From: Novosphingobium fuchskuhlense
GTDB lineage: Bacteria > Pseudomonadota > Alphaproteobacteria > Sphingomonadales > Sphingomonadaceae
DNA: 64,000 nucleotides
Direction of reading: 5' to 3'
Assembly (NCBI RefSeq): GCF_001519075.1
Contig: NZ_KQ954245.1
Span: 721,552 to 785,551 of the forward strand
The position numbers were made by a program, and so were the translations under genes. The notes beneath the pieces are model-generated. The model was not told the origin of the DNA. It saw only the letters and a list, made by a program, of their open reading frames with translations, and ran no database searches. Each line of letters begins with the position of its first letter. Position 1 is the stretch's first letter. Positions 1 through 9,201 of the stretch are shown here, piece after piece.

Positions 1-755
1 TGCCCGAACAAGGCCGCCTGCTGGTCGCCCGCCATGCCTGCAATCGGGATCGCGCGGCCAAGGATCGCCGGATCGCTTGTTCCATAGATATGGGCATTGT
101 CCTTCACCTCGGGCAGGACCGAGGCGGGCACGCGCAGCAGCCGAAGAAGTTCGTCATCCCACTGCTGTGCGCCGATATCGAACATCAGCGTCCGCGAGGC
201 ATTGGTCGGGTCAGTCGCATGGACCTTGCCGCGCGTCAGTCGCGAAAGGAGGAAGCAGTCGATCGTGCCAAAGGCCAGTTCACCGCGCTCCGCAGCTCCC
301 CGCGCGCCTGCCACCTCGTCGAGAATCCACGCCAGCTTGGTGCCCGAGAAATAGGGATCGAGCAGCAGGCCGGTTTTTGCGGCAAACAGCGATTCGGCCC
401 CATCGGCCTTGAGCTTCGCGCAGGTATCGGCAGTGCGCCGATCCTGCCACACGATTGCGCGGTGGATCGGCTTGCCGCTCGCGCGGTCCCACACCGCCAC
501 GGTCTCGCGCTGGTTGGTGATGCCGATGGCCGCGATATCCGCGACGTCGATCGCCGCCTTCTCCACCGCCTCGCGCAGCACGGACACGACATCGGACCAG
601 ATATCCTCGAGATCATGCTCGACCCAGCCTGAGGCGGGATAGTGCTGGGGAAACTCCCGCTGTGCCACCGCAACCGGCCGCGCGGCCGCATCGAACACGA
701 TGCAGCGGCTTGAGGTGGTACCCTGGTCGATGGCAAGGATATAGGGGGGCTGCAT
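1..755 (-). CDS. glpK: glycerol kinase, C-terminal part beyond window edge
   Basis: This FGGY-family kinase phosphorylates glycerol to sn-glycerol 3-phosphate with ATP in the cytoplasm. About 251 N-terminal residues are visible and the rest lies outside the window. The start reads [16 protein letters not shown], the classic phosphate-binding segment of the N-terminal FGGY domain. The motifs [19 protein letters not shown] and [12 protein letters not shown] follow; in known glycerol kinases they carry the glycerol-binding Arg-Glu, Tyr and Asp. The start at 755 is preceded by a good GAGAGGAG ribosome site. It lies about 100 bp downstream of the propeller-like gene, on the same strand. Its link to the betaine genes further upstream is unclear. 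The identification is firm because the motifs separate glycerol kinase from xylulose or gluconate kinases. Confidence 0.95.
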   Translation of the reverse strand, partial: MQPPYILAIDQGTTSSRCIVFDAAARPVAVAQREFPQHYPASGWVEHDLEDIWSDVVSVLREAVEKAAIDVADIAAIGITNQRETVAVWDRASGKPIHRAIVWQDRRTADTCAKLKADGAESLFAAKTGLLLDPYFSGTKLAWILDEVAGARGAAERGELAFGTIDCFLLSRLTRGKVHATDPTNASRTLMFDIGAQQWDDELLRLLRVPASVLPEVKDNAHIYGTSDPAILGRAIPIAGMAGDQQAALFG

Positions 756-857
756 GGGTCTCCTCTCGGGGCGCTCTGGCGTTTGTCCATGCCTATCCAA
801 CCGGCACCGCCTCAGGAAGCGCCCTTTGCGCGGCCCCTATAGAAAATTGAGATTGGC

Positions 858-1673
858 TCAGGCGTCGAGCCGGTAGTGGAATACCCGGCTCGGGCCGTCT
901 TCGGGCAGCACGTAAAGCTCGCGGCCCTCGATCGCCATGCCCTCGCCCGTCACCGGACCGCCCCTCCCGAATGGACGCACCGGGCCAATCGCACCGGCCT
1001 TGAGCGTGCGGGTGACGCGCATCGTGGCCGGATCGATCCAGTCGAGTGTTCCGGCCAGCCAACTCGTGTTGCCGGCTGCAACCAGCTTTCCGCTGACAAA
1101 CTTCATATCCTGGAAATGCGTGCGGGAGGGGTTCTTCACCACCTCGACCGGCTGCGTCCCGCGCCGGAGATCGAACACGTAGAGCTCTCGGCTGTCCCAG
1201 TTCCCCGCGATCAGCTTGGTGCCCTCGGCTGCCACGCAACCGATGTGGTCGGCCACGGCGATACGGCGGCGCACGGTGAGCGTCTCCGTATCGATTTCCA
1301 GCAACACCGCCGTGCTGTTCGGCCGCAGTTCTGCCACCGGCACCCATAGGGATCCGCCCGAAAGCGAAAGCCCGCCGGGATGAAAGCGTGCGCCGTCTGT
1401 CAGATCGAGGCGCCGCAGGATGTGCCCCGTCGCGCGGTCGAATACGTGGAGAAAAGCGCGGTGCCCGCTGTGATCAACCGAGGTAACCCAGACATGCGCA
1501 GGATCAAGTGCCAGACCCTGAACGTGGAATACCTCGCCTTTCAGCTGCAGGGCACCAATGTACTTGCCATGCTCGAGCTCACCATCGAACGATCCGGGGG
1601 CCGCTGCCACCGAAATGCTCGAAGCCAGGTGAACCATTGCCAGAAAACCGCTACGCAGAATCTTGCCGATCAT
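858..1673 (-). CDS. secreted beta-propeller-like protein of unknown function
   Basis: The 271-residue product starts with a hydrophobic leader (residues 1 to about 24, ending SVAAAP) that looks like a signal peptide, so it is probably periplasmic. The remainder has repeated short segments such as HVWVTSVDHSG, GSLWVPVAEL and TKLIAGNWDS, with the alternating hydrophobic pattern of beta-propeller blades (DUF6454/SMP-30-like in feel). No catalytic motif was recognised. It lies between the amidohydrolase and glpK on the same strand. A second secreted propeller-like protein occurs at 61613-62545, also next to nitrogen-compound catabolic genes, although the two do not look like close copies. The function is unknown. 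Confidence 0.7.
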   Translation of the reverse strand: MIGKILRSGFLAMVHLASSISVAAAPGSFDGELEHGKYIGALQLKGEVFHVQGLALDPAHVWVTSVDHSGHRAFLHVFDRATGHILRRLDLTDGARFHPGGLSLSGGSLWVPVAELRPNSTAVLLEIDTETLTVRRRIAVADHIGCVAAEGTKLIAGNWDSRELYVFDLRRGTQPVEVVKNPSRTHFQDMKFVSGKLVAAGNTSWLAGTLDWIDPATMRVTRTLKAGAIGPVRPFGRGGPVTGEGMAIEGRELYVLPEDGPSRVFHYRLDA

Positions 1674-1806
1674 CGCCGTTGTGCTTTCCGAAGCCCTTGG
1701 GTTTCGGCGCCCCGGTGGCGAAGATCGGAGTCAGATACATGGCGATTCCCGGAATCTGCCCCATTACTGCAATATTGACGGCCTTCGCAGGCCTATCCAC
1801 CCGATA

Positions 1807-3585
1807 TTACTTGGCGAGTGCGACCTTTTTGCCACTCACTGGCCGCTGGTAGACGAGCTTTCCGCCTACAAACGTCATGTCCACCTTTGCAGTGAGGAAC
1901 GTCTCCGCCGACCCAGTCAACGGGTCGAACGGCAGCACGATCATGTCGGCCAGCTTGCCTGGCTCGAGCGTGCCCTTCTCGTTTTCCTCCCACGAGAGGT
2001 AGGCGCCGTTGGCGGTATACATGCGGATCGCCTCTTGCCGCGATACCGCCTCCTCGGCACCGCGCACCGCGCCGCTCGGCCCCTTGCGCGTGGTGGCGGC
2101 ATAAAGCCCGACCAGCGGACCAATCGGCAGGTTGTCGCTCGAGAAGGCCATGAACAGGCCGAACTTCTTCACCGGGGTGGCGATCGCATTGTTGTGCGTG
2201 AGCCGCCAGTCATCGAGCAGCGCCGAATAGCGATCATCCAGATTGTAGAGGAAGTTCGGCTGCTGCGCGATCATCACGTGGTCCTGCGCCATGGTCGCCA
2301 TCGTGTCCTCGGGCGGCATGATCGTGAAGTGATCGGTGAACCAGCGCCGGTCATTGGGACCGTGTACTGGATCGGGGATTGCATTCAGCGCATTGTGATA
2401 GGCCTTGATTGTCTGGACGATGGCCGCATCGCCAATGCAGTGCAAGCCCAGCTGCCAGCCCAGCTTCGCCGCGCTGTCGACCAGCTCCTGCAGTTCGGCA
2501 TCGGTGAAGCGGCCCTTGCCGCGAAAACCCGGCTGTCCCTTGTAGTCGGCCAGCAGCCACGCCGTCGGCCCGGTGAACCCGCCGTCGACCGCGTTCTCGC
2601 CGATCGCGCCGAGCCGCAGGTGATTGTCGCCGTAGCCGGTGTGATAGGGAAACGCCTTGAGCCGCTCGGCACCCGGATGAATGATGTACATCGTTATGCG
2701 CGGCAACTGATCGCCCATGGCGGCGTAGATTTCCCGCGCACGCTTCCACGTCATGTTCGACTGGCCCCACAGCGGATCGAGGTCCTTTGAATCCGTACCA
2801 CCCTTCCCCACCGGTTCGTCGTCGATAGTGCCGCTGGCGTCGTGGAAGCTGGTGATGCCAAGCGCGAGCATCTGCTTGAGCCAGGTGATCGTTGGCCCGC
2901 GCATCGCATCCCAGCCCGGATCGGGAATGAACTTCGAGACTACATCCATGCGCTCGCGGATGATCCCACTAGGCTCGCCGTCCGGCCCGCGTTCGATAAG
3001 CCCGGTCGCCGGCTCGGGCGTATTCTTGTCCACCTTGGCGATCTTGAACGCGGCGGAATTGTAGGCTGCCGAGTGCGAGCCTGCGCGCAGCAGAGCCACT
3101 GGATTGTTCGGCGCGGCGGCATCGAGATCGCCGCGGCTCAGGTTGCGCTTTTCGGCAAAGTTCGATTCCTGCCAGCCATAGCCGGTGATCCACTTGCCCG
3201 GCCCCAATTCCTTTGCCTTGGCGCGCAGCATGGCCTGCACTTCCACAATGCTTTTTGCATCCTGCACGGCAATGTCGTTGGGCGAGACAGGCTTCGGGTG
3301 CAGGTGCGTATCGATAAAGCCCGGCATCAGCGTTTTGCCGGCAAGGTCGATCACCTTTGGCGCGGAATAGGCCTCGAGCAGTTCCTCGCCGCCCACCGCG
3401 ACGATCCGCTCGCCCTTCACTGCCACCGCCGTCTTCAGAGTAAACGCGCGGTCCACGGTGATGACCTGACCGTGGTGGAGAATGAGATCGACCGCTTCCT
3501 TGCCCCAGGCCGTGCTCGCCGGCAGCGCCAAGGCCGCCGCAATCAGTCCGCCCCAGAGCCCTTTGCCGATCCGCGCGCCTGCCAT
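1807..3585 (-). CDS. secreted amidohydrolase (YtcJ-like, amidohydrolase family 3)
   Basis: This is a metal-dependent hydrolase of the amidohydrolase superfamily, 592 residues from the chosen start. A leader at residues 1 to about 28 (ending PASTAWGKEA) suggests export. It is followed by the small composite beta-sandwich domain and then the metal-binding FIDTHLHP motif (HxH). The motifs GWQESNF, LHCIGDAAI and AFSSDNLPIGPL later in the chain are typical of YtcJ-like proteins. I chose ATG 3585 over ATG 3609 because GGGGG lies 7 nt upstream of it and it gives a cleaner signal peptide. The substrate cannot be read from sequence; members hydrolyse amides, imides or ureido compounds. It lies 73 bp downstream of sdaA on the same strand. 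Confidence 0.85.
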   Translation of the reverse strand: MAGARIGKGLWGGLIAAALALPASTAWGKEAVDLILHHGQVITVDRAFTLKTAVAVKGERIVAVGGEELLEAYSAPKVIDLAGKTLMPGFIDTHLHPKPVSPNDIAVQDAKSIVEVQAMLRAKAKELGPGKWITGYGWQESNFAEKRNLSRGDLDAAAPNNPVALLRAGSHSAAYNSAAFKIAKVDKNTPEPATGLIERGPDGEPSGIIRERMDVVSKFIPDPGWDAMRGPTITWLKQMLALGITSFHDASGTIDDEPVGKGGTDSKDLDPLWGQSNMTWKRAREIYAAMGDQLPRITMYIIHPGAERLKAFPYHTGYGDNHLRLGAIGENAVDGGFTGPTAWLLADYKGQPGFRGKGRFTDAELQELVDSAAKLGWQLGLHCIGDAAIVQTIKAYHNALNAIPDPVHGPNDRRWFTDHFTIMPPEDTMATMAQDHVMIAQQPNFLYNLDDRYSALLDDWRLTHNNAIATPVKKFGLFMAFSSDNLPIGPLVGLYAATTRKGPSGAVRGAEEAVSRQEAIRMYTANGAYLSWEENEKGTLEPGKLADMIVLPFDPLTGSAETFLTAKVDMTFVGGKLVYQRPVSGKKVALAK

Positions 3586-3658
3586 GTCGATACCCCCGAT
3601 CCTGAACACCTGTCCTAGATCGTATCAACGGCGCACCGGTCTGTCGATGGGCCTTGAA

Positions 3659-5035
3659 TCAGCACTCCACGACGTTGACTGCGAGCCCGCCCTGCGAGGT
3701 TTCCTTGTACTTGTCGCGCATGTCGAAACCGGTCTGGCGCATCGTCTCGATCACCTTGTCGAGGCTGACCATGTGATTGCCGTCCCCCAGCAGCGCGAGG
3801 CGCGAGGCGTCGATGGCTTTCACCGCGCCCATGGCATTGCGCTCGATGCAGGGGATCTGCACGAGGCCGCCCACCGGATCGCAGGTGAGCCCCAGATTGT
3901 GCTCCATCCCGATCTCGGCGGCGTTCTCGATCTGGGCATTGGTCCCGCCCAGCACCGCCGTCAGCCCCGCCGCGGCCATCGAACAGGCAACGCCCACTTC
4001 GCCCTGGCAGCCAACCTCAGCACCCGAGATCGAGGCATTGCGCTTGTACAGCGCGCCGATGGCGGCCGCCGTCAGCAGGAACACCCGCCGTCCGGCCGTA
4101 TCGCCGCGATAGCAGCGCTCGTAATAGCGCAGAACCGCCGGGATGATGCCCGCCGCGCCATTGGTCGGCGCGGTCACCACGCGGCCCCCGGCGGCGTTCT
4201 CCTCGTTGACCGCCATGGCCCAGAGGTTGATCCAGTCGAGCACCACCAGTGGATCACTCAGCGCCGCCTGCTGGCGCGCAACGAGTTCCGCCGCAATCGC
4301 CTGCGCCCGGCGCTTCACGCGCAAACCGCCCGGCAGCACGCCGCCTTGCGATGTGCCGCGATCAATGCAGGCCGCCATGGTATCAGCCAGCAGGTCAAGC
4401 CCCGCCTCCACTTCGGCCAGCGGCCGCAAAGCGGTTTCGTTCGCCAGCATCAGGTCGGCAATCGAAAGCCCGGCCTCGCCCGCCATGGCGACCAGTTCAT
4501 CACCAGTCGTGAAGGGATATGGCACCGGCGCAGTATCGCCCGCTGGCGCATTGCGGCCGGCCTCGTCCTCGTCGAGCACGAAGCCGCCGCCCACCGAATA
4601 ATAGAACCGCCGCAGCAGCACTGCATCATCAGCGCCGAAGGCCGTCAGCGCCATCGCATTGCTGTGGAACGGCTGCCGTTCGCGCTGGTGAAAATGGAGA
4701 TCATCCGCCGGGGCAAAGCGCACGCGGTGCTTGCCCAGCAGGTCGATCTGCCCTGTCTCATGCACCGCTGCAATCCTGCCTGGCGCGGCGTCGATATCGA
4801 CATCCGCCGGCGTCTCGCCCATCAGCCCCAGCAGCACGGCGGTATCGGAGGCGTGCCCCTTCCCCGTCAGCGCCAGCGAGCCATAGAGATCGACCTCGAC
4901 CCGCACGGTCCGGGCCAGCAGTCCACGCTCCTCCAGCAGCAACCCGAACCGCCGCGCCGCGACCATCGGGCCGACCGTGTGCGAGCTGGAAGGCCCGATG
5001 CCGATCTTGAACAGTTCGAAGGTCGAGACGGTCAT
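3659..5035 (-). CDS. sdaA: L-serine ammonia-lyase, iron-sulfur, single-chain type
   Basis: The enzyme deaminates L-serine to pyruvate and ammonia using a 4Fe-4S cluster. The 458-residue length fits the single-chain bacterial form, with an N-terminal beta domain ([13 protein letters not shown] near residues 12-24) and a C-terminal alpha domain. Cluster cysteines are visible in [31 protein letters not shown] and the C-terminal tail that ends in VEC. Its ATG overlaps the stop of the upstream YbaK-like gene by 4 bp, so it is the last gene of the sarcosine oxidase operon. This fits its job of draining glycine-derived serine into central metabolism. The glycine-to-serine enzyme GlyA is not in the window. 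Confidence 0.95.
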   Translation of the reverse strand: MTVSTFELFKIGIGPSSSHTVGPMVAARRFGLLLEERGLLARTVRVEVDLYGSLALTGKGHASDTAVLLGLMGETPADVDIDAAPGRIAAVHETGQIDLLGKHRVRFAPADDLHFHQRERQPFHSNAMALTAFGADDAVLLRRFYYSVGGGFVLDEDEAGRNAPAGDTAPVPYPFTTGDELVAMAGEAGLSIADLMLANETALRPLAEVEAGLDLLADTMAACIDRGTSQGGVLPGGLRVKRRAQAIAAELVARQQAALSDPLVVLDWINLWAMAVNEENAAGGRVVTAPTNGAAGIIPAVLRYYERCYRGDTAGRRVFLLTAAAIGALYKRNASISGAEVGCQGEVGVACSMAAAGLTAVLGGTNAQIENAAEIGMEHNLGLTCDPVGGLVQIPCIERNAMGAVKAIDASRLALLGDGNHMVSLDKVIETMRQTGFDMRDKYKETSQGGLAVNVVEC

Positions 5036-5541
5036 GCCGGATCGACTGGCGTGCGCTCAGGGATCGTGGCGATCAGCGGCTCATGGCCCCATGCCGCCAA
5101 GGCGCGGACGAGATCTGCGCCCGGCAGGCCGACCGTCGCGGTGTTGCGCAAGGGATGGACGTGCACCGCCTCCGCTGCCGCGAGATCAGCATCGAGCACC
5201 ACGCGCACCGCGCCGCCGGTATCGTTCAGCGCTGCAAGCGGCGTCACCGAACCCGGCGTCACGCCCAGCAATCGCTCCATGTCCTCGGCCTTGCCGAAGC
5301 TCAGCTTTTTTGCACCGATAGCGCCGGCCAGCGCCTTGAGGTCCACACGGCGCGCATGTTCCACCGTCACCAGCCAGAACTGCCCGCCGCTGTCCTTGAG
5401 GAACAGGTTCTTGGTATGCGCGCCCGGCAGCGCATCATGGATCGCAAGGCTTTCCTCGACGGTGTAAACCGCCTCGTGCTCGAGGATCGACCATCCGATC
5501 CCCAGCGCCGCGAGGGCATCTTTCAGCGCCGCATCACTCAT
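5032..5541 (-). CDS. YbaK/ProX-type trans-editing deacylase (ProXp-ala/PrdX-like)
   Basis: This 169-residue protein belongs to the YbaK/ProX superfamily, whose members hydrolyse mischarged aminoacyl-tRNA. The PrdX/ProXp-ala group removes alanine from tRNA-Pro. The signature [19 protein letters not shown] with the conserved lysine, followed by [17 protein letters not shown], is that of the PrdX group. An open frame extends upstream inside soxG, but homology begins at MSDAALKD and ATG 5541 overlaps the soxG stop as ATGA, so I take that start. Its place between sarcosine oxidase and serine deaminase is odd for a translation-quality factor. It may simply be co-expressed. Family assignment is sure, exact tRNA substrate less so. 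Confidence 0.88.
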   Translation of the reverse strand: MSDAALKDALAALGIGWSILEHEAVYTVEESLAIHDALPGAHTKNLFLKDSGGQFWLVTVEHARRVDLKALAGAIGAKKLSFGKAEDMERLLGVTPGSVTPLAALNDTGGAVRVVLDADLAAAEAVHVHPLRNTATVGLPGADLVRALAAWGHEPLIATIPERTPVDPA

Positions 5542-6065
5542 TTGGCACCATGCATGGCCGCTACAAACGCGTGCCACAGCCAAGTGGCGAAGCTGCGCCA
5601 GACTTCGACGTGCCAGCGCTCCTCGCCCTCGCGCCAGACCTGGATCTCGACGGTCTCGAACACCGTGCGCGTTGCGCGGCCCACGCCCATCTTCGCCAGA
5701 TCGAGCGGGCAGCCGCTCGACAGAACCGCGAGTGCGCCCGGCCCTTCGAGCACCAGCCCCAGCGCGCGCGAGGAAACATCGACCACGCTGACGGCAAGGC
5801 CTTCGCCGCGCGGCATTTCCGTCCCCGCCGGCAGCAGCGCATACCACTCATCCGGCCCGAGACAGGCGATTGCGCCTTCGGTATCGCCGATCTTTCCCGG
5901 CAGCGCCCGGCCGATCACGTCCGCGAGCGCCTTCGCGTCACGCGCACGCAGCGAGTAGCGCGCCTTCGGACCCGCATGCGCAAGGCGAACGCCGTCCCCC
6001 TGCACCGGCTCGGTGCCCAGCTTCAGCTCTGCCGCCGAAACCGCGATTTCTGCGATCTCAACCAT
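5538..6065 (-). CDS. soxG: sarcosine oxidase gamma subunit
   Basis: This is the small gamma subunit of heterotetrameric (alpha-beta-gamma-delta) sarcosine oxidase, 175 residues. In known complexes it is a GcvT-like fold that packs against the alpha subunit. The segments RYSLRARDAKALADVIG, CLGPDEWYALLP and SVVDVSSRALGLVLEGP match the family, including the characteristic LGPDEW. I chose ATG 6065, which overlaps the end of soxA by 8 bp; the frame is open further upstream, but that part would lie wholly inside soxA. The gene order soxB-soxD-soxA-soxG is the classical one. It ends in an ATGA overlap with the deacylase gene, consistent with translational coupling. Confidence 0.93.
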   Translation of the reverse strand: MVEIAEIAVSAAELKLGTEPVQGDGVRLAHAGPKARYSLRARDAKALADVIGRALPGKIGDTEGAIACLGPDEWYALLPAGTEMPRGEGLAVSVVDVSSRALGLVLEGPGALAVLSSGCPLDLAKMGVGRATRTVFETVEIQVWREGEERWHVEVWRSFATWLWHAFVAAMHGAK

Positions 6066-8922
6066 TGAGGCGGCTCCCTTCCGGATCATAGAACATCGGC
6101 GCGACGACTTTGGCGCTGATCGTCTTGCCAGGCATCGGAATGTGCAGCGTCTCGCCCATCCGGTCACGTCCGCCCGCCACCAGCGCCATCGCGATGGAGC
6201 GGCCCATGGTCGCGCTGTGATAAGATGACGTGACGTGCCCGATCATCGTCATCGGCACAGGCTGGTTGGGATCGGCCACGATCTGCGCGCCTTCCTCCAG
6301 CACCGCCTGCGGATCGTCCGTGAGCAGGCCCACGAGCTGCTTGCGCCCCGCTGCCACGATATCAGGCCGCGCCAGCGAGCGCTTGCCGACGAAATCGGGC
6401 TTCTTCTTGCCGACTGCCCAGCCCAGCCCCGCATCGTCCGGCGTTACCGTGCCGTCGGTATCCTGCCCGACGATGATGAAGCCCTTCTCGGCGCGCAAGA
6501 CGTGCATCGTCTCGGTGCCGTAGGCGGCTGCGCCGTGCTTTTCGCCTTCGGCCCAGATCGCTTCCCATACCATGCGGCCATACTCGGCCGGCACGTTCAC
6601 TTCGAAGCCCAGTTCGCCGGTGAAGCTCACGCGGAACAGGCGCGTATCTACGCCGCAGATCTTGCCCTCGCGCACCGCCATATGCGGGAAGGCCTCGGGC
6701 GAAAGGTCGATGCCTTCGACCAGCGGCGCGATCACGCGCCGCGCCTTGGGGCCCTGCACAGCGATGACAGACCACTGCTCGGTCGTGCTGGTGAGCCACA
6801 CGTCGAGGTCCGCCCACTCGGTCTGGAGGTAGTCCTCCATCATGTTCAGCACGCGCGCCGCGCCGCCGGTCGTCGTCGTCAGGTGGAATCGGTCGGGCGC
6901 AAGCCGTGCCGAGACGCCGTCGTCGATGATGAAGCCGTGTTCGCCCAGCAGCAGGCCATAGCGGCAGCGGCCCGGCTCAAGCGACTTCCACGGGTTCGTG
7001 TACATGCGGTTGAGGAACTCCGCCGCATCCGGCCCGACGACTTCGATCTTGCCGAGCGTCGAGGCATCGAAAATGCCGACCGCCGAACGCACCGTGCGGC
7101 ACTCGCGCGCCACCGCCGCGTCCATGTCCTCGCTCCCTTGCGGGAAATAGCGCGCACGGCGCCACTGCGCGACGTTCTCGTAGACCGCGCCGTGGGCATC
7201 CGCCCAGTCGTCGATCCCCGTCTTGCGCAGGGGCTGGAATAGCGCTTCCTTGTGGTGCCCGAGGATCGCGCCGAAGCTCTGCGGTGTATAGGGCGGACGG
7301 AAGGTGGTGAGACCGATGTCCGTCACCGGCCGGTGCAGCACACCCGAGGCGATCTGCAGGCCGTTGAGGTTGGAGGTCTTGCCCTGATCGGTCGCCATGC
7401 CGTTGGTGGTGTAGCGCTTGATATGCTCGATCGAGCGGAAGCCTTCCTGCACGGCCAGGCCGATATCGCGCGCCTTCACGTCGTTCTGGAAATCGACGAA
7501 AGCCTTGCTTTCATGCAGCGGCTTGGGTGCGGGCAGCAGGCCCCTAACCAAACCCGATCCGAAGTCCCAATCGCCCGCGCATGCCCCCACGCAGCGCAGG
7601 TTTTCATGCGTTTTGTCGGGCACATAGGCGCCCCAGTTCTCATCCCAGCGCAGCGTGCCCTTGGCGTGGCTCCACAGATGCACTGTGGGCGTCCAGCCAC
7701 CCGCCATCAGCACGGCATCGCATTCGAGCTTCTGGCCCTTGCCGACGCCGGCCAAGGCAACCGTCACGCCGTTCACCGCCTGGCCGCCGGAAACGCCCGT
7801 CACCGCATAGCCCGGATAGCAGGCGATCCGCGCATCGCGCGCTGCCTCGGCGAGTTCGGGAGCGATCTCGCGCCGCAGATCGACGATCGCGGCAATATTC
7901 ACGCCCGCCTTGTGAAGTGCCAGCGCATCGTGCCAACCGCTGTCATGCAAGGCCATCACGACGAGCTTGCGGCCCACCGCGACGCCGTAGCGCAGCGCAA
8001 AGGTCTTCGCTGCACTCGCCAGCATCACGCCGGGCACGTCATTGCCTTCGAACACCAGTGGGCGCTCGATCGCACCCATCGCGAGCACGACTTCGCCTGC
8101 ACGGATACGCCACAGCTTCTCGCGGGGCCCCTCGGCCTCGTCCACCGGCAGATGGTCGGTCAGCCGCTGCGCGGCGACAACGAAGTTCTGGTGATAGTGG
8201 CCGATAGCGGTCGTGCGCGGCAGAACCGTCACATTGTCCATCGCCGCCAGCTTGGCCGAGGCCTCCGCCAGCCACGCCCACTGCGCCGGATCACTCAAGG
8301 CGCCGCCGCCGATCTCTTCCTGCTCATCGATCAGGAATACACGCCCGCCACTCGCCGCGGCCTCCAGCGCCGCCGCGATGCCCGCAGGCCCCGCGCCCAC
8401 AACCAGCGTCTCGCAATGCGCATAGGTCGCGTCGTAGTGATCGGGATCGCGCGTCGTCGGACTGTCGCCCAGCCCTGCCAGACGGCGGATGATCGGCTCG
8501 TAGACCTTCTCCCACGCGGCACGCGGCCACATGAAGGTCTTGTTGTAAAAGCCCGCCGGGAAGAACGCGGAGAGCATGTTGTTGACCGCGATCAGGTCGG
8601 TCTTGAGCGTGGGGAAGCGGTTCTGACTTGTCGCGGCGAGCCCGTCATGCAGCGCCACCGATGGCGCGCGCAGGTTGGGCGTCTTGCGGCCGGGCCCGCG
8701 GTCAACCGTCACCAGCGCATTGGGTTCTTCCACGCCGGCACCCAGGATGCCGCGCGGCCGGTGATACTTGAACGAACGCCCAAACAGCATCTGGCCTTGC
8801 GCAAGGAGTGCGGAGGCGAGACTGTCTCCGGCATAGCCCCAGCGGGCCTTGCCATCAAAGGTGAAGTTGCGCTTCGTACGGCGGTCGATGCGGCCGCCAT
8901 CCGCCAGACGAAAACCCGTCAC
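6058..8922 (-). CDS. soxA: sarcosine oxidase alpha subunit
   Basis: This 954-residue subunit of sarcosine oxidase contributes the NAD-binding and folate-binding parts of the complex that demethylates sarcosine to glycine, H2O2 and 5,10-methylene-tetrahydrofolate. An N-terminal 2Fe-2S-ferredoxin-like/SoxA_A3 region (residues 1-100, including FKYHRPRGILGAG) is followed by a Rossmann motif VGAGPAG at residues 175-181. A GcvT-type aminomethyltransferase domain lies at about 560-940. Length and domain order equal those of known heterotetrameric enzymes. It starts in a 4-bp overlap with soxD. No frameshift or missing domain is seen. Confidence 0.96.
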   Translation of the reverse strand: MTGFRLADGGRIDRRTKRNFTFDGKARWGYAGDSLASALLAQGQMLFGRSFKYHRPRGILGAGVEEPNALVTVDRGPGRKTPNLRAPSVALHDGLAATSQNRFPTLKTDLIAVNNMLSAFFPAGFYNKTFMWPRAAWEKVYEPIIRRLAGLGDSPTTRDPDHYDATYAHCETLVVGAGPAGIAAALEAAASGGRVFLIDEQEEIGGGALSDPAQWAWLAEASAKLAAMDNVTVLPRTTAIGHYHQNFVVAAQRLTDHLPVDEAEGPREKLWRIRAGEVVLAMGAIERPLVFEGNDVPGVMLASAAKTFALRYGVAVGRKLVVMALHDSGWHDALALHKAGVNIAAIVDLRREIAPELAEAARDARIACYPGYAVTGVSGGQAVNGVTVALAGVGKGQKLECDAVLMAGGWTPTVHLWSHAKGTLRWDENWGAYVPDKTHENLRCVGACAGDWDFGSGLVRGLLPAPKPLHESKAFVDFQNDVKARDIGLAVQEGFRSIEHIKRYTTNGMATDQGKTSNLNGLQIASGVLHRPVTDIGLTTFRPPYTPQSFGAILGHHKEALFQPLRKTGIDDWADAHGAVYENVAQWRRARYFPQGSEDMDAAVARECRTVRSAVGIFDASTLGKIEVVGPDAAEFLNRMYTNPWKSLEPGRCRYGLLLGEHGFIIDDGVSARLAPDRFHLTTTTGGAARVLNMMEDYLQTEWADLDVWLTSTTEQWSVIAVQGPKARRVIAPLVEGIDLSPEAFPHMAVREGKICGVDTRLFRVSFTGELGFEVNVPAEYGRMVWEAIWAEGEKHGAAAYGTETMHVLRAEKGFIIVGQDTDGTVTPDDAGLGWAVGKKKPDFVGKRSLARPDIVAAGRKQLVGLLTDDPQAVLEEGAQIVADPNQPVPMTMIGHVTSSYHSATMGRSIAMALVAGGRDRMGETLHIPMPGKTISAKVVAPMFYDPEGSRLNG

Positions 8923-9191
8923 TTGCGAGCCTCCCCGGCCTTGTAGGTTGTTTCAAAGACGTCCGTCACCGTATCGCGCACCGCATTGAAGAAGCGCCCG
9001 CAGCCATGCGCGTGCCGCCACCGCTCGTGGTGCCGCCCGCGCGGATTGCTGCGGATGTAGAGGAATTCCTCCCACTGCTCGTCGGAGTAGGTCGAAGGAT
9101 CGACCGGCCGCGCAATATGGGCCTCGCCGCCATAGGCAAACTCGACCTCGGGCCGCGCCTCTTCGCAGTAGGGGCAGTGAATCAAGAGCAT
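8919..9191 (-). CDS. soxD: sarcosine oxidase delta subunit
   Basis: This is the 90-residue zinc-binding delta subunit of heterotetrameric sarcosine oxidase. The zinc ligands are visible as C6 and C9 in HCPYCEEARPEVEF and a His/Cys pair in WRHAHGCGRFFN. The segments YSDEQWEEFLYIRSNPRG and ERWRHAHGC are nearly diagnostic for the family. It lies 10 bp after soxB and overlaps soxA by 4 bp, so it is surely co-translated with the other subunits. Confidence 0.95.
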   Translation of the reverse strand: MLLIHCPYCEEARPEVEFAYGGEAHIARPVDPSTYSDEQWEEFLYIRSNPRGRHHERWRHAHGCGRFFNAVRDTVTDVFETTYKAGEARK

Positions 9192-9201
9192 GGATGGTGC
9201 C

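Noticed and set aside
3482..5467. Long open frame (661 codons) antisense to sdaA and its neighbours
   Set aside because: It mirrors well-identified genes on the other strand. In GC-rich DNA with strong codon bias such antisense frames are common; it has Arg/His/Ala-rich composition and no family motif.
5542..5847. Upstream extension of the YbaK-like gene
   Set aside because: The extra residues lie wholly inside soxG and lack similarity; the ATGA overlap at 5541 gives the correct family start.
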